Shown here: positions 1-13,900 of the stretch, in pieces
Layout: each line of letters starts with the position of its first letter
Numbering within the stretch: position 1 is the stretch's first letter
DNA from: Undaria pinnatifida
Lineage: Eukaryota; Sar; Phaeophyceae; Laminariales; Alariaceae
Direction of reading: 5' to 3'
NCBI GenBank assembly: GCA_012845835.1
Contig: JABAKD010000002.1
Span: forward strand, 7,124,603 to 7,188,602
DNA: 64,000 nt
Made by a program: the position numbers and the translations under genes
Notes under the pieces: model-generated
Databases searched by the model: none
Seen by the model: the letters and a program-made list of their open reading frames with translations, nothing else
Told to the model about the DNA's origin: nothing

Positions 1-119
1 GTGAAGAGTCCCGTCAGTCATTAATGGTTTGGCCGTATAGAGGTACAGAAAACTGTACCCTTATCGTGGTACGCGTCCTATACTTGGGTATACTACTAGT
101 TTGTTGTTGGTTGTCTAAT

Positions 120-760
120 TGGTCTGTTTGATCTAATTTGATCTATATGATCTGCTCTATTTGATCTATTTGATCTATTTGACCAAGTTGGTCTATGTGA
201 TCTATTTGATCTATTGGATCTTTTTGATCTATTTGATCTATTTGATCTATTCGATCTATTTGACCTATTTGATCTAATTTGATCTATTTGATCTATATTT
301 GATCTATTTGATCTATTTGATCTAATTTGATCTATTTGATCTGTTTGATCTATTTGATCTATTTGATCTATTTGATCTATTTGATCTATTTGATCTAATT
401 TGATCTATGTGAATTATTTGATCTATTTGATCTATTTGAGGAGCATCGCCAGTCAGAAGCGTCTTGGCCAAAAAGGGGTACTGCTGTACCCCGATCGTAG
501 CACGCGTCCTTACTTGGGTTTACTATTGGTTTGTTACTAACAAAGTAATTGATCTATATAATCTGTAAAGTAATTGATCTATATAATCTGTTTGATCTAT
601 TTGCTCTATTTTATAAAAATATTTCAAGAACGTCAGCCGTGAGTTCGACGAATTTAAGGTCAACACTCATATTTGCAAGCTGCGTGTGATCTATTTGATC
701 TGTTTGATTTGATCCATTTGATCTATTTGCTCTATTTGATCTATTTGATTTGGAGGATCC
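120..760. repeat. TTTGATCTA minisatellite
   Basis: Dozens of imperfect copies of TTTGATCTA run through 120-437 and 540-760, upstream of the first visible peptidase exon and so probably inside an intron. They are interrupted by two similar 70-bp segments (439-512 and 752-820) that resemble MITE ends and read TTGGCCAAAAAG then CTGTACCCCGATC. Confidence 0.85.
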
Positions 761-1290
761 TCGTCACTCAGAAACATTTTGGCCAAAAAGAGGTACTGCT
801 GTACCCCGATCTTAGCACGCGTCGTGTGTCCTCCTTCTCTTCCTCCTTGCTCCCCTCGTGGTTCGTCTCGAGCGTGTTTGTTGGCCGTTGTTGTTGCGTT
901 CGGTTGATGTTGTTGCTGCCTTAACCTTGGGGTTTTGGTTTATTTTTTTTTGTTGGGCTAGGTTGGATGGGGTTGGGGTTGAGTTGGGGTTTTGGTTGGG
1001 GTTGTGGTTGGGGTTGTGGTGAGCGTTGGGGTTGGGGTTGGGGGTTGAGTTTGGTTCCGTTCTGTTTTTTTGGGTGGGTTAGGGGCTGGGGGATACTGTT
1101 GCTGTCTAGACGTTAGGTTGGGTTGGGTTGGGTTTGGGGTGGGGTTGGGTTGTTTTCCTGTCCTTGGCCTTAGCATGCCACCCTACCCCACCCCGCCCCA
1201 CTCACACCACGCCACTCACCCCCCCTCCCACCCACCCCCACCCCACGCCACCCCTATTCCACCCCGTCCTATCCCATCGACTGTGACCAG

Positions 1291-1410
1291 GTAGTTTTGG
1301 ACGAGAACATTCAGGCCGAGGGGGCATCCTACTGCGACATTGCCGACGTCAGCCCGTCTCCGGGCGGGCACGAGCTGGCGGCCTATGCGGCGGACATGAC
1401 CGGCTATGAG
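1291..1410 (+). CDS. Oligopeptidase B exon 1 in window
   Basis: Acceptor GACCAG before 1291 and donor GTGCGT at 1411; 40 whole codons. Starts [11 protein letters not shown], which matches the 'LLDANKRA' region of bacterial PtrB around residue 110, so at least one more exon lies upstream. It encodes the start of the beta-propeller. Confidence 0.88.
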
Positions 1411-3332
1411 GTGCGTTGTGAAGGCGGGGGAGGGCATGGGGATAATCGTGATATGATGCATGGTCGTAGTCCGTAGGACCATAGACTCTAGCATCGCCAC
1501 AATGAAGGGCGGCACACGTCGGTTTTTCACCCTATCAGGCAGGCATTGCGTGCACCAAGTGCGAAACGTCATGGGTGCTCGGCGAGTCGCATGAAGGGTG
1601 AGTTGCATCCTACTAAGAACCACTTTTGAGGCGGGTTTCCGCACCTTGTACGTACTTTCCTGCATACGGATCGGGGCGGGGGGTTGCAATAGTCAGAGTT
1701 GTAACAATGAGTTAAACGGTGTGATAACGAGCATTAAGACCCGGCGCCCTACGTCAATATTTAGGACAGCGTTGAGCTGAACTGTCTGCACCCCCCCCCC
1801 TACCCCCCCCCCCACTTCATCCCCGCTCCCAACCCCCGGAGTCGCTGGATGGGTATTGTTCAGGGTTGGGTCAAGTCAAACCTCGCGGGTCGGGTCGGGT
1901 CGGGTCGGGTCGGGTCGGGTCGGGTCGGGTCACCTGCGCTCCCTCCCCCCCACCTCATCCCCGCTCCGAACCCCCGGAATCGCTGGGTGGGTATTTTTCA
2001 GGGTTGGGTTAGGTCGAATCTCGCGGGTCAGATCGCACCTGATCCGACCCGATCCGTGAGGGTTTCATGATCCCCATCCGACCCGACCCGTGAGGTTACC
2101 CGACCCGACCCGTCCCGTGATATTTTGAAAGCCTCCTGACCCGACCCGACGGGACCCGTGAGAGTTTGAATACTATCACCCGTAAGCAGGCCTGGTATTT
2201 TCAACCCTCGGCTGTATGTACCGCTCGACCTCGCCGTGTGTTTTAATGTCTCTGTTATGTGTGTGTTTTTTCTGCTGCTGTGCGATTTTGCTGCTCCTTT
2301 GTATAACGTTTCTGTTTGTAGTTGATACATGCGTGTTTTTCGCTGTTTCTGTGTTCGAAAGTGGTACATTTTTCCCTGTTTTTGACCTCCCTTGTGTTTT
2401 GGTTATATATTCTATGCATTTTCGCCGTGCGCTCATATGCCTATTCTCTCTATTGTTCACTGTGTTGTTTTTTGTATGCAACGAAAGCCGAACCAAGCCC
2501 CATTTTTTTCCCCTTTTTTTTTCGTCCCCCCCCCCTCCCTACGACGTTCGTCAATTTCCGGGACATCGCCACCGAAAAAAAGATCTGGATAACATCGTCG
2601 TGAAGAGTTTTCCCAGTGTTTGTTGTTGCGTTTGTTTTTTTCAGTTTCTGTTTTTTTCCTACCGATATGTCTCTGTGTGTTTTGCCTTACACTCTCATTC
2701 TCTTTTGAAATATGTACTGTGCCGTTGTTGCTTTTTTCGACGGAAACCCATGTGGGCTTTTGCTGTCGTTTTTTCTCATTTCTGAAAGACATACGACGTG
2801 AAATTCCGGGACATCGCGACGGGCAAGGACCTGGACGACGTCATCGTCAAGACCTCGGGGGATGTCTGCTGGGGGGCCGATGCCACCACGGTTTTCTACA
2901 CCACACAGGCAAGCATTTGGTGTTGATGTTGACGTTGGTTTTGTTGTTGTTGGTGCTGGTTTTTGTGGTTGTCGGGATGGGAGTGGTAGTGGTGTTGGTG
3001 AGTTGGTAGTGTTGGTGTTTGCGGTGGTCTTGGTGGTGGTAGGGGTGGTGGTGGTAAATGGTGGTGGCGGTGGTGGTGGTGGGCGCAGTAGGGAGGTTGG
3101 GGGGTCGAAGTGGTGATGTTGGCGTTGGTGGTGGTGGCGGTGCAGCTGAAAGTGGTAAAGGCGGTGGTGCTGGTGATGTTGTCGTGATGCTGTTGTTGTT
3201 GGGGGTGGGGGTGCGGGTGCGGGTGCGGGTGGGGATGGGGATGGGGGTGGGGGTGGTGGTGTTGGTGGTGGTGTTGATGTTAGTGTTGGTGTTGGTCTTG
3301 TGGTTGTTGCTGTTGCTGTTGCTGTTCCTGTT

Positions 3333-3363
<31 letters not shown>

Positions 3364-4888
3364 TTGCTGCTGTTGTTGTTCGTGTCGGTGTCGTTTTTTC
3401 CGCTGTAGTAGCTGCTGCTGGATTCGGTGGTAATAGTTGTTGCTTGCTGCTGCTGTGCTACTGTTGCTTCCGTTGCTTCTCTTTTTGCTGCTTCTTGGTG
3501 CCAGCATCTCCTTTAAAAAGCAAAATGCATGCGCCCGGTTCCTTTTAACGTGGCATTGATAGGTAATCGCTCCATGATCTCGTGCCATCAACATCTCCAT
3601 GATTCGCGCGGTGATTATTTACATCCTTTTGTTCCATGATTTTGTTTCATGTCTGTTCTAGAGTTTCTTACGCTCTTTGGTTGGTTGTTCAGTTTTTCGT
3701 TCGTTTTCCTCCACCCCCCCTCTGTTGCCACGAACAAAAAACCCTTCCCAGGACGAGGAACACCGGCCGCACAAGCTGTGGATGCACACCTTGGGCACTC
3801 CGCAGACCGAGGTGTGTCGCTATGATCGGCTTTGGCTAATTGATAGCTTCCTTTTTTTGTCGCTTTAAGCGGCTATTTTTTGTTGTTTTCTCGCACTTGC
3901 GCTAAATTGGTTTTAGGGCGCATATGTTCGCATCCGTGACATGTGTGATGTGGCCATGTAGTATGTACCCATGATATATGTCTTTGGGGAGTCGTTGCGT
4001 GTGTGTTTTTCGTACAGGGTTTGTGTGTCTCCTATTTTGTTGATGTTTTTTTTGTTTTTTTTCGTACAACAATCTGACCGTTTTTTTGCTTTCTTTCCTG
4101 CTTGTTGCTGTTGTTTTTTTTTTTTTTTTAATTTTGTGCTTTTCTTTTTGTTCAGGATTTGCTTCTTTACACCGAGGAAGATCAACTTTTCTGGATGGGC
4201 ATCGGGAAATCAGACAGCGACAGGTGTGAAACCGATATTGCGGAGATCCATTGTTAACAGGATTGAATCACACCCGAGAAAGGAACCCGTCTCCATCTTT
4301 CAGGCGAGAACTGTCCTACGCTACGACTTGTGTTCGGTTGAAGCTCTGTACACCTGGTAAGACCAGCCAACAAACATGAATGCGAGCACGCGCTATTAAA
4401 CAAAGGCGGACGCTTTCATGCCCCCCTTTTTTTGGTTCGTGTTTCATCCTCCTAACAATATCTCCGTAATAGTGTTGGGCCTTTATCGAAAATTTCGACG
4501 TATCGAGTTTATGTGCAGTGTGGTACCAGGTGTAAGAGCGTCCACAACAAGGAAAACGGACTTGAAGCGCTGCCAGATTGCTTTGTCACGTTTTGTGGAT
4601 GCTAGAAACATATCTTGCCAGTGTCGGTGGAGTCAGTGCTGCTGTTGGTGTTGGTATTAAGGTTTGTATTATTGATTGGGGTGCTGTTTGTGTTGGTGGT
4701 ACCTGTATAGAATGCCCAATCTGAGATAAGAAGAGCGGTAATATGGAGATGAGAGCGGCGCCACTTGCCTGTTACGAGGGACTTTTAAACTGGTTAGCCC
4801 ACTGCACCAGGTGCGGTATGCGTTATAACGTTGGAATTTTCGATATTCCGAAATATCGAGCTTTCGATGTATGTGGTATCGAACACGT

Positions 4889-4928
<40 letters not shown>

Positions 4929-7900
4929 GGTTGTTGTTGTACAATGACGCATGTTATGGCAGAGGTGCCCCATTTGCCGTCTGAGGGTGGTTGCTTGAAC
5001 AGCTCCATAGCTCGCCCAAAAACTGTTCTCGAGTAAACCTGAAAGAGCAATCTGGATGAACAAAGTCCATGGCCCGTGGTCTATTGAAATAGGTAGCACA
5101 CAGAACAATCGTAATTCGAAACAAGAACGACATCCCGACGATTTTGGGTTAAGATTGGTTATGGAGCCCTTCAGTCAGAAAAAAAATGCCCTACAAGGAC
5201 TACCTCTACCGCAGCAAGCGTCTATTGTAGTGCTGAGTATGGTGTTGAGTATAGTGTTGGTGGCGTTGGTCTTGGCGGAGTTGGTGTTGGTGTTGGTGGA
5301 GTTGGCGTTGGTGTTGGTGTTGGTGTTTGTGGTGTTGATTGCGGTGCTATTTGTGTTGTGGTTGTTGGTGTTGGTTATGTTCGTGTTGTTGGTGGCTTTG
5401 GTTGTGCTGGTGCTCTTGTTGGTTTTTGTGTTGTCGTTGTCGTCGCCATCATCGTTGTTGTTGTGGTGGTGCTGCTGCTGTCGTTGGTGGTAGTGATGGT
5501 GGTGGTGGTGGTGGCGGTGCTATCATTGCTAGTGCCACCGCCGCCGCCGCCGCCGCCGTCGCTGCTGCTGCTGCTGCTGCTGCTGCTTCTTTTCCCCACG
5601 GCCGTGCTTACATTTTATGGCTCGTGCGATTTTTGTTCTTGTACAGATTCATGACAATGAAAGTGGGCAGCAAGACTACCTCGGAGATCCGTTTCGTCGA
5701 CCTTCAGGTGGGCACAACCTACGGTTCAGCCGACGGAATAACAGGCCGCACACGCTACTGCGCAGCTAATTGCAGTGTCTACGGCACGTGATCTGTCAAA
5801 TCTAGTGCACGCGCTACTCTAGCAGCTGTTTTAACAAGGCGGTAAACTATACTGCACAAAGCACTACCGCACAATATTGTGCACAGCCTCCTGCAGTAAC
5901 TACTCTAAAATACTACTGTAACAAGTCTCGTGCACATAGTACTCCCGCACAAACTACTGCACAACCTACTGCGATACCTAAGGAAGACAATGCTGTACAA
6001 TCTACTGCATTTCCTACTGCAATATCTACAGTGAAAACTGTTGTCAATCGTGCTACACAATCTACTATAGTACCTACCGTAAAAATATACGGTAAAAACT
6101 ACTCCTCAGGGTACTGTGTCCGTCATATCTAGAGCCAGAGGCAACGCTGCAACAATATGCAACATAAGTTATCCCGCTTCCCCTCTTCTTGCTTCAGGGA
6201 GTTCAAGGCAAAGAGGCGCACCGCCAGCTATCGCTTAAATTGGTCGCCGCAAGGAAGGAAGGCGTGCGATACGGAGTCGAGGTGGGTTTGTCATCGGCTA
6301 CCTTTGTTTCTTGTCTATGTCAGTCATATTTCCCATCCTCCCACACCCTCGGGGCTTCGATGCGGCACAGGCGCGCGTCGTCGCGTGATGCTGAGGCCCA
6401 CTCACTCTGTCTCGTTACCTCCCGCCCTCCCCCCCCGGCCGCCTTTCTCTCCCCGTCTCCTTGCCTCCTCCCCCGACCTTTCCCCTTCCCCCCGACCCGA
6501 CAAACGGCGTGTTCCACTAAGCACTTCACAATCAGCATCGGGCATCACCTCACCCCTCCCTCCTCCTCATACCCCTTCCATTTTATTGTTAGTTGTCGCC
6601 TTGATTTTTTCCCTTTTCCTTTCGTTTTCAATTTTGTTTCGTTTGCGTTTTCGTCTGTTTCGCATTTTTGTATTTTCGTTTTTTTTTTTTTTCCCCTTTG
6701 CGCTTTGTGTTGCGCCATATCAGCACTGGGGTAACGACTTCTACATCGTCACCAATGCGGACGGCTGCAAGAACTCCAAACTGGTCAGCACCCCTATCAG
6801 GCACGAAAACGACGTTGTTTAGCTTTTTTCCTGTTTGCCGTGCAGCGCAAATGACCCCACACGATTTCAATAATTCTGCCCCCGAAAAAATGGATGTGGG
6901 TCTATCAAGGGTTAAAAGTAAGTGGTTGGACTATTTTTGTACCCTGCTTGTATCGGACAGCTCACCAGCTCGCTCGCCGCCCCCCCCCCCTCCCCCCACC
7001 CATTCTTCGCTCTAACACCGACTCCCAGGTGCATGCCCTTCTCCCCCTTCGCATCCCGCCCCCGCCCCCCCCTCCTCCCAACCCGCACATCCTCCCCCTT
7101 CCCCCCCCCCTCACCTGAGCACCCCCCCCTTCCCGTCCCCTTCCTGTGCGTGATAATGAGTACATCCCCTCACCTCCCAACCCTATACCCCCCCCCCCTA
7201 ACGCCTCACGTCCAGCCCCCACTCCAGTCCACTCCACTCCCTACCCCTCCCCAAGTTCGCCGCCAGATTTTTATTTTCCCGGAAAATTGGAAAGTTTAAA
7301 AACACTAGTATAAGAAATTGGGCCCATAGACGACCGTCCAGGCAAAACCCTCCGTTGGACTAACCCCTTTACGGTTGAAAAAAGCCAGCCCACTCTTATT
7401 CCAAGTTTTTTCCCTAAACAGGGTAGTTGCGGTTCTAAAGGCAATGCCGTGTTTTGATCAGATTTTTTGTTTCAGCATGCTAGGGTCGGGATACCGAACG
7501 AGCGTGACGTGATGCCGTACAATCCATCGTGCCTACCCCCTTAATAGCCCCCCCCCCCGCCCTCGCGTCCCCTCCCGAATACCCCCTCCCACTCCCCCCC
7601 CCCCTCCCCACTCATTGGCTTGACACGCTTTTAGAGCACGCCGGGATCAGAAAGCTGGACGGACGTGATGCCGTACAGTCCATCATGTCTACCCCCCCTC
7701 CCCCCTTTCCCCCCCTCCTACTCACCTCTTCCCCCCTTCCGATCTACCCCCCCTCATTGGCTTGACACGATTTTGCAGCACGCCAGGATCGGAGAGCTGG
7801 AAGGACGTGATGCCGTACGACCCGGCGGTGTGCTTGAAGGGAGTATTGTGCTTCGAGAACCACATCGTGCTCAGCGGCAGGTACCATAATATTGTATGGA

Positions 7901-10900
7901 CGAAAAGGGTTTTGCATGGGTGGGGTAGGGGGTGCGGGGGTGGGGTTGGGGGAACAAGGGATTTCGTTGCTTTTGTTGTTTTCGTACAATCAGGCGGTGT
8001 GGTTGAAGGGAGTATTGTGCTTCGAGAATCGCATCGTCATTGGCGACAGGTAAAGGATATATCGATGAATGCGTTAAATGGGTTTTGAGTGGAAAGGGGG
8101 GGGGGGTATATAGGGGATCGGGTGATATATATTGTATTATTTGTTTGGCTGAGGTGTGCTTGAACGGAGTACTGCGCTTCGAGAACCACATCGTGCTTGG
8201 CGGCAGGTTACGGAATAGCAGTTGGATCGAAAGTGTTTTTGCATGCGTTGGGAGGGGTGTATGGATAGAAGAATGGGTGATAGATGAGTGGAAGGGGTTT
8301 TATATGGGTGCCGATGGAGGTATATGGGGGTGGGAGGGGTCTTCATTTGTTGTTGCTTCGTTTTTGTTGTTTGCCTTTGGCTGGTGTATGCTTGGTAATT
8401 GTGCTTCGAACGCCACGTTGTGCTTGGCGTCAGGTGACGGCAAAATTCGGGATGTGAGATGTGAGTTAGCTGACTAAAACGTAGCCGACTGGCTACTCGT
8501 TGACGACTAGTGAGTAGCCGGCTAAGATAAGTTGGCGACTAGCTGTTAGTTGGCTAGATATTTCAGCTGTTATAGCTGCGTGCCGTAGTTTTCAGGGCTC
8601 TGCGTCTTTTGTATCTTACTCGCGCGTTTGTGGCTCAGCGCGTGGTTTGTATTAACAAACATCAAGTCCGCAGGTTGGCTTTTATTAATTGTCGCCACCC
8701 AGCTAGCGGCCGTAGGGGAAATGAAGGGATGTTTTGTATGGGTGAAGGAGGGGGGTGAGCGGAGGGGACGGTTTTCGTTGTACTTGGTGTTTTTTTTTCG
8801 TGGATCCTTCGACAGGCATTTTGTAGCGGTTACTTTTTATATCTTATGATCCCCCCCCACCCCCGACTCTCACCCACCTACCCACCCACCTTCGCCCGCA
8901 TCAAAACCAAAACCAAACCGAATTAAACAGGGAGGGCGGCTTGTCTCAGCTGTGGATTCGCGACATGCGTACAGGCAACACTCACAGGCTCGAACACCCT
9001 GAGGATGCCTACGCTTGCTACTCCACCTCGAACATGGTGTTTGAGTCTGGCACCCTTCGCTTCGGGTACCAGTCGATGGTGTCTCCTCGAGCTGTCTTCG
9101 ATTACAACATGGACACCAAGTGAGAAAGGGGGTGGATGGGGGGAGGAGACGGGGTGGGGCGGGTCGGTAGGGGGGGGGGGGGGGGAGGAGGGATGGTCGT
9201 GGTTGGTCGTGGTGGTGGTGGGTGTTTGTGTTGGTCGTGGTTGTGTTGGTGATGTTGGTTTTGTTGGCGTTGTTGGGTACCAGTCGACGGGTACCCCTGA
9301 GCTGTGTTGGCCTACATCGTGGACACCATGTGAGGAGGGAGGGTGGAGGTGGTGATGGTGGTGGGGGTGGGGGTGGTGTTGTTGGTGTTGGTGTTGGTGG
9401 TGGGTGCTGGTATTTAGTAGACACCACACGTCGAGCCACAAATGCACCAGCCAGGTGCAAAGCCGCAGAATTTCGCTACATTTACCGCGCGCAACTAACT
9501 GTAATAACCAACCAATAGTCAACGGTCGGCGGCTCACAGTCAGCCAACTCACAGCCCTGTAATTTTTTCGTTTCTGTGCTAAGCTATATTTCGGGCAGGG
9601 TCCTGCTGAGGGTGGCATACTGATGAGCTGGTGTGGAAACCCATCTGATGCTGTTAAATTGCACGTTATTATTTACTATTGTTAAGATGAGTGTTTAAAA
9701 ATGTTTCATTTTTAGGGAGAGGGTCCTACTGAAGGAGAAGGAGGTGCCGAACTACGACCGCTCCCTGTACACGTGCAAGAGGAATGTGGCCAAGACTCGC
9801 GACGGGGTGGAGGTGACCGTTTTTCTTGCCGTGACTGGTGATGGTGGTGGTGGTGGGGGAGGGGGTAGTGGTGGTGGTGGTGTTGGTGCTGTTGGTGGTG
9901 GTGTTGGTAGCGGTGTTGGTGTTGGTGATGGCCTTGGTGGTGTTGGTAGTGGTGGTGGTGTTGATGGCGTTGGTGGTGTTGGTGTTGGTGTTGGTGCTGG
10001 TGTTGGCGGTGGTGGTGGCAGTGGTGGTTGCCATGTGGTATGGGGTGGTCGAGGTGGTTATGTTTGTGGTGGTGATTGACGTGAAGGTGGCATGGTGGTG
10101 GTGGAGGTGGCGGGGGTGGTGGGGCTAGGGTGGTGTAAGTGGGGGGGAGGTGAGGGGTGATGGTGGTGGTGGTGGGGTGATGGTGGTGGAGGTGCCGGTG
10201 TTGTTGGTGGTGTTGGTGTTGGTGTTGGTGTTGGTGTTGGTGTTGTGCTTGCGCGTGGCGGATAAACCTTAATTTAGATCCACAGGCAGTACGACTGCAC
10301 GTCCTCTTGCCAACTGCGTGTCGTTCTGATGCCAGCTCTGTTTTTGCTTTTCCTCCCACCCCGCCCTTTTTCCCTTTGTACCTGGTGCCAGTCTCCGTCG
10401 TTTGTCGGAAGGATGAGTCTTTCGTGTGCTCGTTCACCCCCGCCCCCTCCTTCGAATCCTTCGTTCCCTCCTCCACCTTCTTCCTTTCGCGTTTTGTTCT
10501 GGGGCTGGCTTTGTTTCCCCCCTCCGTTTTGTTCTGATGCCGGCTCTGTCTTCTCCCTCCCACCCCATCCTTGTCCCTTCTGTACCAGGTTCCGGTTTCT
10601 ATCGTTTACCGGAAGGATGTTTACCCGAACGGGGTAGAGGGGCAGGGAGCGCCTTGCATGCTGTACGGGTATGGGAGCTACGGGGCATCCATGGAGCCCT
10701 CCTTTGACTTTACGAGGTGTGATGCGTGGTGTTTTGGTTCTTTAAGTGTGGAGGCTTAGCGTAGGGGAGGGGGGGTGGGGGCGTTACGCTGTAGGTGGGA
10801 TTTTGTGACACATTTGTGTGTGTGTGGGGGGGGGGAGTAGTTCGTAAGTACAGGACACCTCCACGACCACCAAACTAACGCCACCAGCACCACCGCCAAC

Positions 10901-13900
10901 ACCGACACCAACATCAACATCACCAGAACCACAGTCGCCACCATCCGCGGTAACCCTGTCTGTTTCTTCCCCTCCTCGCTGCTCATTTTTTGGGTGATCT
11001 AGACTGAGTTTCCTTGACCGCGGGATGGTGTACGCGATCGCGCACATCAGGGGGGGGGGCGAGATGGGCCGCCCCTGGTACGAGGACAGCGGGAAGTTCC
11101 TCACCAAGCGCACCACCTTCGAAGGTAATTAGCTGTAAACGTAACCGTAGATGTAGCGTTAATTGTACTACTGCTCCCCCCCCCCCCTTCCCCCGTTCTC
11201 CTGTGTCTGAACCTTTTTATTTTTGCTTCGTACCTGGCATGTGTATAACCAAATTTCATGGACTGCGTGTAAAGTTCCTTACCAAGCGCACCACCTTGGA
11301 AGGTGGCTGTGTGTAGATGCAACTGTAAATGTAACTATACCCCGCCCCTCCGGCCTCGTTCCCACATGTGGAACCGCAATTATTGATTATATGTATAGCC
11401 TTTTTTTTACCCAGCGCAGTACCTTCCAAAGAGCGATGTGACCATGATCTTTCTAACTGCCCCCCCCCCCCCCCCCCCCCCCCCCGTTTCGCCTATGTCG
11501 AAACCCTTACGTGTACCGTGGTATACCTTTTTCTGGTATTTGTGATTTAACCTCGGTTTATTTATATACATACTGTGCAGCCAGATATCAGCGACTGTGC
11601 GGAGCACATGGTGTCCAAGGGGTTCACGCATCCGTCCGGGCTAGCCGTATGTCCCCCCGCCTGATTATATGGGTACACAACCCCCCCTCTCATGCCAATC
11701 ACTGCGTGAGCTAGACAACCGGGGTACCGTTTGTTTTTTTGTGGCGGTCACGATGATAGTTATCTAGTTAGATCATATTGTGCGGGGTGGAGAACCCTCT
11801 CTCCGCACAAGGGGAATCATCGCATCGAAACTTATTGTGAATATGGTAAGGCACCCACGAGGCAGTGACATAGTGATACCCATTGCTGTCTCTGGAGTGG
11901 CCACACCAGAAAATAAAGTAACTCATTGGCGCAGTCATCCATTAGGAAGAAAGTAGGCGCAAGGTGCCGAAGTCCGTCTTACGAGGGGTTCTTGAAAGGA
12001 TGCACTTCACCCTTGGTGCGACTCGCCGAATACCTCACGGCGCTTCGCGCTTGGTGCAAGCAATGTCTGCCTGGTTGGTGAAAACCCGACGTTCTCCATC
12101 CCGGCATTGTAGAGATGCGAGGGTCTATGGTCATACGACTACGACCAAGCACAAACTGAGTACACCCCCCCCCCTCCCCCATCCTACCGTGATGGATGAC
12201 ATGGTCACATCTCTCCCCACCGTTCGCTTACATATGTCGAAGCCCTAATACTGAGTTTTTATTACTGTACATAGACTCGTTTTATTTTCATGTTTAGTCT
12301 ATATTTAAAAAAATGCAAAAATACAATTCAGCTGTGAGATCGACCGAAAAATAATGGTCAAAACTCGTATACTTCGGAGTATACGTGCAAGGCTTCGGAG
12401 TGTTCATGGTGAGGGCAACGCAAGAAATATGGGTCCCCTCGGCGCCAGTAGCGCTTCGTCAATTTGATGCAGAGCAGCAGCAGCAGTAACGACGACGACA
12501 GCAGCAGTAGCGATCACATTGTATGCTCACTGCTCACCCAAAACCGAGAGCGAGCGCACTGACAGCGCGTTGAGACTAAAAAACATGAGAAAGTGAGTCT
12601 GCACTCTCGCGTCATCGGCCGTGCTCCATGCTTGTATAATATGTACCTGCAGTAGCATGTACGCATTTCTCAAGTATGCCAGCCTAAAAAACGCGTGCTG
12701 GCTTTGGGTATTTACGCCAACTTTCCGGAGAAATTCGTACCGGCGGTAGGTGGTGTGCTGTGCTGATTCTGCTGCAGTTTAAAATTGTTACAGAAGAGCA
12801 ATCGATATCTGTCTACATCTACATCGCTTTTTAGTTGCACAAGTCGTGCCACGGGAGAGCAAGAACTGTCTTCCGTCTCACGCCGCATCTCTCCTGAGGT
12901 CCATTCCGGAAGGGGGAGGGGGCAGTGCCAAAAAATAGAACCGACTGCCCCATGATAAAATACCTAAAAAAAATGTCACCCTAAGAGATAAGATAAAGAA
13001 AAAACGGACAGACCAGACTAATAGAGACCAACACCTGGACTTTTCGCCTGAGATCTGACAGCAGGGTAAACACTGCTGTAGTTTTACACTTTGGCACAGC
13101 ACCTCGCAGCAGCAGCACAGAGAGGAGGAGTTCCAAAGGGCACACATGAACCGCAAACAAACAACAAACTCGACATCCACAGCTCACCCAGCAGTGCAGA
13201 CAGGTGCCGGTGAGGCTTCTTCCGATAATATATGTCGTGCTCAGTATCATTCGTTCGGAGATCATAAGCACGCGTGTACGTCCGCGTGTACATAGTATCG
13301 TGGACAACATGCTACCACGAATGCTTTACCTTCGTACTGCAGACAGTATACAGCAGCATCAGCAGTACGAATTATTGAAACGCTTTGCGACAGCTGCTGC
13401 CGACGTGAAGTCAACTAACTGGAGGTTGTACCACCATCGATCTCGCCCCCAGCAAAACTACCACCCGGTTATCGGTGGCGATAACAAGAACCCACCCAAA
13501 AAGTTGGACGTGTGGTCTCTAGCACGGTACACATCGGCAATTTTCAACGAGATAAGTTAACCCGGGTACCGTACCTGTTCTCATTTGATTGGCCGGGTCC
13601 TCCTGGTGAATGTCTATCGGCTAAATGGGACAGTGCGTGGTTGTTCGCTTCAGCATCACGCAGCAGCACCACAACACAAGCTGTAGTCGAACCGTAGGTT
13701 CTACGAGAGCAGAATACAGCACAGCACAAACGTGTCAACTAGTACTGCTGTTGTACTGGTCGTTCTATTGGCAACGTGTCGCTACTGGTGTTGCCGGTGT
13801 GTGTACTGCCCTACAGGCGGTGCCGCTAGGTGTGCCGTTGTGTGTGTTAGATGTGCAGTCTTGCCCCTGGGTTGTCCCAGGTTTTGGGTTGTGTGGAGCT

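Noticed and set aside
7994-8206. Extra functional peptidase exons
   Set aside because: Open and bordered by AG and GT, but joining them after exon 8 gives an immediate stop in the required phase. Treated as donor-edge copies.
9712-10563. 283-codon His/Pro-rich minus-strand frame
   Set aside because: Antisense of the TGG repeat in intron 10 and of peptidase exon 10. Composition is repeat-driven.
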